Of a stretch of 37,178 nucleotides of DNA, positions 32,326 to 37,178 are shown piece after piece (position 1 is the stretch's first letter; every line of letters begins with the position of its first letter). This DNA is from Candidatus Mediterraneibacter vanvlietii. GTDB taxonomy: Bacteria; Bacillota; Clostridia; Lachnospirales; Lachnospiraceae. The position numbers and the translations under genes are program-made. The notes beneath the pieces were generated by a model. It was not told where the DNA came from. It was given only the letters and a program-made list of their open reading frames with translations, and did not search any database. Location of the stretch: contig DXGZ01000053.1 of the NCBI GenBank assembly GCA_019113645.1, positions 1-37,178 of the forward strand, read 5' to 3'.

Positions 32326-33093
32326 TTATTTTTGCTTTTTCTGCTCTTTGCGGCGCTCTTCGGGGGTTTTTATAACTCTCTCAGGCCAGCCGCTGATATT
32401 GCCGGTGAGAACCGCGTGGAAGAACCGCTCGCGTACTCCGGGATGATCGAGATTGAGCTGACGGATCAGGTCTTTTGCATACTGCCGTTTTGTGTATCCG
32501 TCCACCGGACACTTGCTCTTGACAACCGGCAGATTATATTTGTGCATAAAACCGATGACATCCACTTCATCGACAAACATAAGAGGACGTATCACGGTCA
32601 GATCCATCCGGTCAAGATATGTCCTGGGAGAAAAAGAGTGGAATCTCCCTTCAAAGATCAGCGACAGAAGCATTGTCTCAATAATGTCATCTTTGTGATG
32701 GGCGTAAGCTACTTTGTTGCAGCCCATCTCTTTTACCGCCTGATTGAGCGCGCCTTTCCTCATCTTGGCGCACAGAGAACAGGGATTGGATTCTTTGCGG
32801 ACATTAAATAAAATATCATAGATATCCGATTTTACAATTTTATAGGGAATATCCATTTCTCTGCACAGATTTGCCACAGGGGTGAGATCGAAATCTTCGA
32901 ATCCCAGGTCCACAGTGACTGCACTCAGCTCGAATTTCTGAGGATAAAAACGCTTCAGTCCGTGCAGCGCATAGAGGAGCGTGAGACTGTCCTTTCCTCC
33001 GGATATGCCTACGGCAATGTGGTCGCCGTTCTGAATCATTTCATATTCGTCAACGGCCTTGCGGGTATAGCTTAATAATCGCTGTAACTGCAT
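32326..33093 (-). CDS. ttcA: TtcA family tRNA 2-thiocytidine biosynthesis protein
   Basis: The 255-residue PP-loop ATPase has the ATP motif GISGGKDSLTLLYAL near residue 30, the cysteine pair CSLC near residue 108 (NPCSLCAKMRKGAL), and AYAHHKDDIIETMLLSLIFE. A further cysteine lies in KSKCPVDGYTKRQYAK. TtcA thiolates C32 of some tRNAs using an iron-sulfur cluster. The lysine-rich C-terminus ends KKQK. The ATG at 33093 has AAGGAAGG about 11 bases upstream on the reverse strand, inside the large inverted repeat. It is transcribed away from the FUSC-like gene. Confidence 0.85.
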   Translation of the reverse strand: MQLQRLLSYTRKAVDEYEMIQNGDHIAVGISGGKDSLTLLYALHGLKRFYPQKFELSAVTVDLGFEDFDLTPVANLCREMDIPYKIVKSDIYDILFNVRKESNPCSLCAKMRKGALNQAVKEMGCNKVAYAHHKDDIIETMLLSLIFEGRFHSFSPRTYLDRMDLTVIRPLMFVDEVDVIGFMHKYNLPVVKSKCPVDGYTKRQYAKDLIRQLNLDHPGVRERFFHAVLTGNISGWPERVIKTPEERRKEQKKQK

Positions 33094-33103
33094 AATTTAG
33101 CAA

Positions 33104-33155
33104 ACCTTCCTTTGTATAATGTTTTATGTCATTTTATCATTATACAAAGGAAGGT
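33104..33155. repeat. perfect 18-bp inverted repeat in the ttcA/FUSC divergent promoter region
   Basis: ACCTTCCTTTGTATAATG (33104-33121) and CATTATACAAAGGAAGGT (33138-33155) are exact reverse complements around a 16-base AT-rich spacer. Each arm contains TATAAT and, read outward, an AAGGAAGG ribosome-binding-like sequence. On the reverse strand, TTGTAT lies 17 bases before TATAAT, so that arm may hold the ttcA promoter. Neither side has a T-run. It could be an operator, a symmetric divergent promoter, or an RNA hairpin that hides a ribosome binding site. Confidence 0.8.
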
Positions 33156-33191
33156 GAGGAAATACAAGAAAAAAGAAAGGAGAGATAAACC

Positions 33192-35213
33192 ATGAATATA
33201 TCTGCTGATTTCTCAAAGATAACGCAGCAGACAAAAACCGTATGGAAACAGTTCTGCAAGGCGTTTCCTGTTATTGTCTTTTTTCTTGTTTTATTTGCTT
33301 TTACCATAGCCGCGTTTGGCATACAGTATACGATTATCCCGTCTCTTATTACGGTGAATTTCCAGAATAGGCGGAACAAAAGGCAGTCGGTGCGCAGCCT
33401 GCTCCGCGTAATCGTGTTTCAGTTTATCCTTCAGATACTTGCATATGTGGCAACACTGAATTTCCCGCTTTGCCTGCTTCTGAATCTTGCGGTTCCGTTC
33501 TGGCTGATTTTTACCAGTGCTTCCCAGTTCAATCAGCTGGGGTATTTCGCCGGGCTCATGACATTCACTTTTCTGCAGATGATGCCGGTGGATTTCGCAG
33601 GATTTATCGTACAGATTCAGGCTATGGGATGCGGTCTCCTGTTCTTCTTTCTGGCAACCCTGTGGTATACGAGACATTATACAGAGGAGAGCCGGCTGAA
33701 TTATCGGAATGAACAGCATGGGATGGAACTTCTCGGAACAGCTCTTGAAAAGAAAATCGCGGGAGAAAATATCAAAGAGCTAAATCAGGAATTATTTAAG
33801 ATTCAGCAGTCGCTGTACCAGAGGGTATACAGCAGAAAGGATATCAAGCATGCAAATGATGAGGGAAGAATGAGCTATCTGTTTGCCCTTATGTTCCAGA
33901 GGGCGGTCTACTTCATCTCCACTCCATATGAAAAGCTGCTGGCTGAGAACAGTGATGTGAGACAGTACGCGCTTGAACTTGCCGCATATCTGAAAATGGC
34001 GGGGAATATGACGACCTGGATCGGAAATGCGGATAAACTTGTACCGGAAGGGGAGCGGCTGCTCGGGATTGACGGCCAGGAAGGCATGCGTTTCTATCAG
34101 ACGAGTCATAATTTTCTGCGCATGTTCCTTCTGATTGTCAATCAGCTCAACAGTCCTGTGGAGGATGATGACGGAAGCTCACTGGCAGGGGAGTGGAAGA
34201 CACCTCTGTTTCAGAGAATCCGGACATATCTGTATTACTGCGTCCGTCCGGATGCCTTTGAACTGCGGTTCGCGCTTCGGATGAGTGCCGTCCTCCTGAT
34301 TGGGATGTCATATAATATGCTGTTCCAGGCTGATCACGGATACTGGCTTGTGATGAATGCGTTTCTGCTTCTTCGGCCCATGTATGAGGACAGCAATTAC
34401 CGGATGAAAACACGGTTCATCGGAACTGCGGTTGGATGCATAGCGCTTATCTTTATCCTTCCTTTCTGTGAGGGAACAGTGGAACACCTGCTGCTTGCAG
34501 CCGCCATGGTAGCGTGTATGTACACAGCGACGCCGGGAACATGCGTACACGCATTCTTTGTAACTGTTTTCGCCCTGTCTATGACAACACTGGCGAATCC
34601 GGAGACCATGGCGCTTGAACTCAGAATGTTCTATGTAGGATCAGCCGTGCTCCTTGTGCTTGTGGTCAACCGGTTCTTCTTCCCGACCAGCCTAGGCACA
34701 CAGTTCCGCTATAACTTCCAGATGATATTCCATATGCAGCACATGTATCTGCGTCTGCTTGAGAATGCGCTGTTCTATCAGCTGGATTACTGGCGGATCT
34801 TTGACGCGCAGATTCAGTACCACATGGTTCATGAGCAGCTCCGTACCTATCTCAATAAGATGCCGTCCGATGATCTGGAAAGAGACAGGGAGGTCTATGA
34901 TACCATACTGACAATATCCTGGCGGATGGTTGCAGAGATCGAGCAGATGCTTGTCCTGGTGAACCGGAGAAGGAGAGGAATACAGGCGCGTATCACAATG
35001 ACAGAGTATATCTATTACAGTGAGTATGTGCTGAATCAGATCCAGAGCATGCTTCACCTGAAAAAGGAAAGAAAAACAAAGGATATCCAGGGAATGAGGT
35101 ACCATCGCTGTATAGAAAAAGAGCCGGAACTTTCGGCTCTTATGCTGAGATATGGAAAAAATCTGTCTCTGATTTACAAACTGGTCTGTGAGAGCAAAGA
35201 AGGTATACAATAA
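33192..35213 (+). CDS. FUSC/aromatic acid exporter-like membrane protein
   Basis: The 673-residue product has the FUSC-type arrangement: an N-terminal membrane block (about residues 24-165, starting FPVIVFFLVLFAFTIAAF), a cytoplasmic region of about 190 residues, and a second block (about 355-500, with AVLLIGMSYNMLFQADHGYWLVMNAF split across helices and LLLAAAMVACMYTATPG). A soluble C-terminal tail follows. Family members are implicated in efflux of aromatic acids or toxic metabolites. The substrate here is unknown. ATG 33192 follows AAAGGAGAG. Its 3' coding end contains the terminator for the convergent recombinase gene. Confidence 0.8.
   Translation: MNISADFSKITQQTKTVWKQFCKAFPVIVFFLVLFAFTIAAFGIQYTIIPSLITVNFQNRRNKRQSVRSLLRVIVFQFILQILAYVATLNFPLCLLLNLAVPFWLIFTSASQFNQLGYFAGLMTFTFLQMMPVDFAGFIVQIQAMGCGLLFFFLATLWYTRHYTEESRLNYRNEQHGMELLGTALEKKIAGENIKELNQELFKIQQSLYQRVYSRKDIKHANDEGRMSYLFALMFQRAVYFISTPYEKLLAENSDVRQYALELAAYLKMAGNMTTWIGNADKLVPEGERLLGIDGQEGMRFYQTSHNFLRMFLLIVNQLNSPVEDDDGSSLAGEWKTPLFQRIRTYLYYCVRPDAFELRFALRMSAVLLIGMSYNMLFQADHGYWLVMNAFLLLRPMYEDSNYRMKTRFIGTAVGCIALIFILPFCEGTVEHLLLAAAMVACMYTATPGTCVHAFFVTVFALSMTTLANPETMALELRMFYVGSAVLLVLVVNRFFFPTSLGTQFRYNFQMIFHMQHMYLRLLENALFYQLDYWRIFDAQIQYHMVHEQLRTYLNKMPSDDLERDREVYDTILTISWRMVAEIEQMLVLVNRRRRGIQARITMTEYIYYSEYVLNQIQSMLHLKKERKTKDIQGMRYHRCIEKEPELSALMLRYGKNLSLIYKLVCESKEGIQ
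35113..35141 (-). terminator. terminator for the recombinase gene, embedded antisense in the FUSC-like gene
   Basis: On the reverse strand AAGAGCCG (35141-35134) pairs with CGGCTCTT (35126-35119) around a seven-base loop, followed by TTTTTCTA. It lies about 85 bases past the recombinase stop and within the last codons of the convergent gene. Confidence 0.7.
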
Positions 35214-35225
35214 ATCTGAAAACAG

Positions 35226-36287
35226 TCAGCTTTCACGCAGCCGGACCGCGCCTGCAGCTTTCCGCCGCCGGTCTTCATCAATGGCGGCATAATGCTTCCT
35301 GGTCGTATTGACGTCCTTGTGTCCCAGAACATCGGCAACAAGGTAGATATCACCTGTTTCCTTATAAAGTGCCGTGCCATATGTGCTGCGGAGCTTATGG
35401 GGAGTAATTTTCTTGTTCGGAGTTACTTCCCGCGCGTATTTTTTAACCATATTCTCGACAGCCTGTACCCCCATACGCTTTTTCTGAGTGGAAAGGAAGA
35501 GGGCGTTCTCGTGTCCGGGCAGTGGAACGGTTGTTTTTCGGGTTGTATACATGTATGCTTTTAATGCGTTTTCAACTTCTTCGCCAAAATATACAACCAT
35601 TTGGTTTCCGCCTTTCCGTGTCACAGTGATTCCGTTGTTGTTGAAGTCTACATCCTGAAGATCAAGCCCAACGCACTCGGAAACACGGATTCCCGTGCCG
35701 AGAAGGAGAGTAAGAATCGCCAGATCACGGTTCTTTGTCTTCTCATAATAGACTTTTCTCTGACCGGTCAGATTGTCCCCGCCGTGATCTACATAATCGA
35801 GCAGCTTCGCAACCTCATCCGTATCCAGTCGGATAATTGCTTTTTCATGGAGTTTCGGCATATCAACAAGGAGAGTCGGGTTCTTGCTGATTGCCTGATG
35901 TTTGAAGAAATAGCCGTAAAAACTCCGGAGCGCGGACATCTTGCGGGCCAGGCCTTTTTCCGTGTTTGTGATCTGTTTGTTATCCTCATTTTCATAGACT
36001 TTCAGATATTCCTGATATTCCTCAATATCAACAGGCTCCAGATGTTCCAGATCCTGCAGGGTAAACTGATCAATCGTATAGTTTTTGTAAACCGGGTTAT
36101 TCTCCATTAAAAAATGGAAAAACACTCGTATATCATAGGCATAGGAAATCCGCGTGCGCGCTGATGTGGTCGGCTCAATCGCTCTAAAATAGTCTTTTGC
36201 AAACGGAGGCAGCGTCTTGAGAATGGAACGAAGCCTCAGCGTGTTGTCGATATATTTTTGTTCGTGATATGTTTTGTTTTCATTCAT
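35226..36287 (-). CDS. tyrosine-type site-specific recombinase
   Basis: The 353-residue product has an N-terminal SAM-like core-binding domain (about residues 20-140) and a complete catalytic domain: Arg201 in GTGIRVSE, Lys225 in TRKGGNQ, His297 and Arg300 in PHKLRSTYG, His323 in VLGHKDVN, and the nucleophile Tyr333 in RKHYAAI. It should be active. It is longer than the typical 300-residue XerC/XerD, and nothing around it (att repeats, other phage genes) shows a mobile element. ATG 36287 follows AAGGGG. A reverse-strand promoter and an embedded terminator suggest a single-gene transcript. Xer assignment is possible but not proven, and no dif-like site was recognised. Confidence 0.88.
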   Translation of the reverse strand: MNENKTYHEQKYIDNTLRLRSILKTLPPFAKDYFRAIEPTTSARTRISYAYDIRVFFHFLMENNPVYKNYTIDQFTLQDLEHLEPVDIEEYQEYLKVYENEDNKQITNTEKGLARKMSALRSFYGYFFKHQAISKNPTLLVDMPKLHEKAIIRLDTDEVAKLLDYVDHGGDNLTGQRKVYYEKTKNRDLAILTLLLGTGIRVSECVGLDLQDVDFNNNGITVTRKGGNQMVVYFGEEVENALKAYMYTTRKTTVPLPGHENALFLSTQKKRMGVQAVENMVKKYAREVTPNKKITPHKLRSTYGTALYKETGDIYLVADVLGHKDVNTTRKHYAAIDEDRRRKAAGAVRLRES

Positions 36288-36381
36288 AATGTAAACCCCT
36301 TAATCTAATTAAAATCCCAATACCAAGCTTTATTCAAAGAATTCGTGTTCTCCGAAACCTGAAATCAGTATCTGCACAGAT

Positions 36382-36410
36382 ATTATATCAAAATTCATGA
36401 TTTTCGTCTA
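36382..36410 (-). promoter_or_regulatory. promoter of the tyrosine recombinase gene
   Basis: On the reverse strand TAGACG (36410-36405), 17 bases, TATAAT (36387-36382) preceded by TGA (extended -10). The leader would be about 88 bases. Confidence 0.65.
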
Positions 36411-36458
36411 TATCTTTTGGAAAAATCGGTATTTGTCGTATAGATCTATTTGTGTATG

Positions 36459-36526
36459 AAAAGGGCTGTGACACGCTCTTCCTCCTGATTTGGGGATTTT
36501 CTCAGAGGAACTATGTCACAGCCTTT
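36459..36526 (-). terminator. long hairpin, probable terminator of the LysM gene
   Basis: GGCTGTGACA (36465-36474) pairs with TGTCACAGCC (36514-36523), extended by AAAG/CTTT with a bulged G. TTCCTC pairs with GAGGAA inside it. On the reverse strand the stem ends in CCCTTTTCAT, giving a modest U-run downstream of the LysM gene. GTGTAT occurs on both sides (36452-36457 and 36530-36535), so a small terminal-repeat element is an alternative reading. Confidence 0.5.
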
Positions 36527-36663
36527 GGAGTGTATATATATCAATACATAGGGATGTATATTGATACCGCTGTTATCAACTATTCATATTTCTCATCTTT
36601 GTCATCATATATATTTTTGAATATGTAATTAAGGATTTATTGTACATGTGTTCAGCTGATTCA

Positions 36664-37026
36664 TTACAGTTCGTATGCAATGATCAGGTTTGCTCCGGAC
36701 TGAATATTGTCTGATGTGAGGCCGTTCATGTCTTTGAGGACTTCAACATATTCTGAGACTGAATCATATTCTGATGTCATCGTATCTTCAGCAATGCTCC
36801 AGAGTGTGTCGCCCGGCTGGATCCGGACACTCTTGTAATATGTATGTACCGGATTTGTTTCGCTTTCATGAGCGGATGCAAGAAATGTTCCAAATGAAAG
36901 ACATACACATAAAACCAGTATAACTGCAGCTGAAAATCTGCGGATCCGTTTAGCTGCGGCATTTCTTCTGTTTCTCCTGCGGCAATTCTGATCTCCTTTG
37001 TTATAGCTTCTCCCTGCGTTTCTCAT
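36664..37026 (-). CDS. LysM-domain membrane protein, YneA-like, SOS-regulated
   Basis: The 120-residue product has a very basic N-terminus (RRRNRRNAAAKRIRRFS), one membrane helix (AAVILVLCVCLSFGTFLASA, about residues 34-53), and an extracytoplasmic LysM domain (VRIQPGDTLWSIAEDTM to the C-terminus). ATG 37026 follows GGGGAGAG on the reverse strand. The 48-residue upstream extension in the same frame runs through the SOS box and promoter and is rejected. YneA of Bacillus has the same architecture, lies divergent from lexA, and blocks division after DNA damage. The LexA box upstream supports the same role here. Confidence 0.82.
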   Translation of the reverse strand: MRNAGRSYNKGDQNCRRRNRRNAAAKRIRRFSAAVILVLCVCLSFGTFLASAHESETNPVHTYYKSVRIQPGDTLWSIAEDTMTSEYDSVSEYVEVLKDMNGLTSDNIQSGANLIIAYEL

Positions 37027-37147
37027 TTTTCTCTCTCCCCTTCTGAAAATCAATCGCGTTGATAATCTGACTGCGATTTTGCTTATGCATCTACCTTTGT
37101 AACAATCAATTAACAATATGTATACAATCATACAATCTGTATAATAC

Positions 37148-37159
37148 GAACAACTGTTC
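37148..37159. promoter_or_regulatory. LexA (DinR/SOS) box
   Basis: GAAC-AACT-GTTC (37148-37159) within CGAACAACTGTTCTG matches the Firmicutes LexA consensus GAAC-N4-GTTC exactly. It lies about 120 bases upstream of the LysM gene start. By analogy with Bacillus, lexA may be the divergent gene just beyond the right edge. Confidence 0.85.
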
Positions 37160-37178
37160 TGTAATTGCATTATATAAT

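Larger units (their letters stand above)
36288..36663. other. AT-rich intergenic region with promoter and hairpins
   Basis: This 376-base gap holds the recombinase promoter (36382-36410), a long hairpin (36459-36526), and a smaller imperfect hairpin at 36539-36566 (TATCAATA/TATTGATA arms). No ORF with a ribosome binding site is seen. Confidence 0.6.

Noticed and set aside
35601-36110. 169-codon forward ORF opposite the tyrosine recombinase
   Set aside because: The recombinase on the reverse strand has all catalytic residues, and the forward frame lacks a ribosome binding site and a recognisable domain.
36288-36663. dif or att site next to the tyrosine recombinase
   Set aside because: No sequence resembling the Firmicutes dif arms and no paired att repeats could be recognised by eye.
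37027-37170. N-terminal extension of the LysM protein
   Set aside because: It would translate through the SOS box and promoter, and the ATG at 37026 has a proper ribosome binding site and gives the expected YneA-like layout.

Overview
The window looks like chromosomal core sequence from a member of the Clostridia, most likely a Lachnospiraceae gut anaerobe. The evidence is moderate GC, clean AGGAGG ribosome binding sites, the linkage radC-mre-min as in Bacillus, a MinE-containing Min system in a low-GC Gram-positive, and protein sequences of Lachnospiraceae type. The genus cannot be resolved. There are no rRNA, tRNA, CRISPR or insertion-sequence genes, and almost all ORFs are ordinary housekeeping genes read left to right.

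Layout: (1) 1-3052, a palindrome-rich non-coding start, then rpsO and pnp, each with its own promoter and a structured leader. (2) 3084-15116, DNA repair and RNA modification: rarA, a small membrane protein, mutS-mutL-miaA (mutL and miaA overlap by one base), a PLP enzyme of the methionine gamma-lyase/aluminium-resistance family, and two unrelated FAD oxidoreductases. (3) 15117-15425, a GC-rich palindromic intergenic region with a terminator and the radC promoter. (4) 15426-25773, a cell-shape and division-site supercluster: radC, an mreB-like gene, mreC, mreD, a class B PBP (PBP2), minC, minD, minE, rodA, an mgsA-like gene and a D,D-carboxypeptidase, closed by a strong terminator. (5) 25910-31424, a small reverse-strand DUF378 gene, then an HlyD-like gene, yggS, sepF, ylmH, lspA and rluD, a variant of the Bacillus ylm/lspA/ylyB neighbourhood. 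(6) 31568-37178, a cytidylate-kinase-like gene, ttcA and a FUSC-type membrane protein diverging from a perfect 18-bp inverted repeat, a tyrosine recombinase, and a LysM membrane protein under a consensus Firmicutes LexA (SOS) box at the right edge.

How the genes work together: region 4 encodes the elongation machinery (MreBCD, PBP2, RodA) next to the MinCDE oscillator that places the division site. SepF in region 5 anchors FtsZ, and the LysM protein at the right edge resembles the YneA-type division inhibitor induced by DNA damage. The repair genes rarA, mutS and mutL all carry QxxLF-type sliding-clamp motifs.

The observations most worth a second look are: a ~110-nt hairpin forming the whole 5' leader of pnp; an MgsA homologue lacking the catalytic aspartates and an MreB homologue lacking the phosphate-2 aspartate, both inside the shape/division cluster; a PBP2 with a ~250-residue insertion; the perfect inverted repeat at 33104-33155; and a LexA-controlled LysM gene. 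I found no obviously foreign island or clearly new defence or mobile system. Novelty here lies in regulatory RNA structures and degenerate paralogues.
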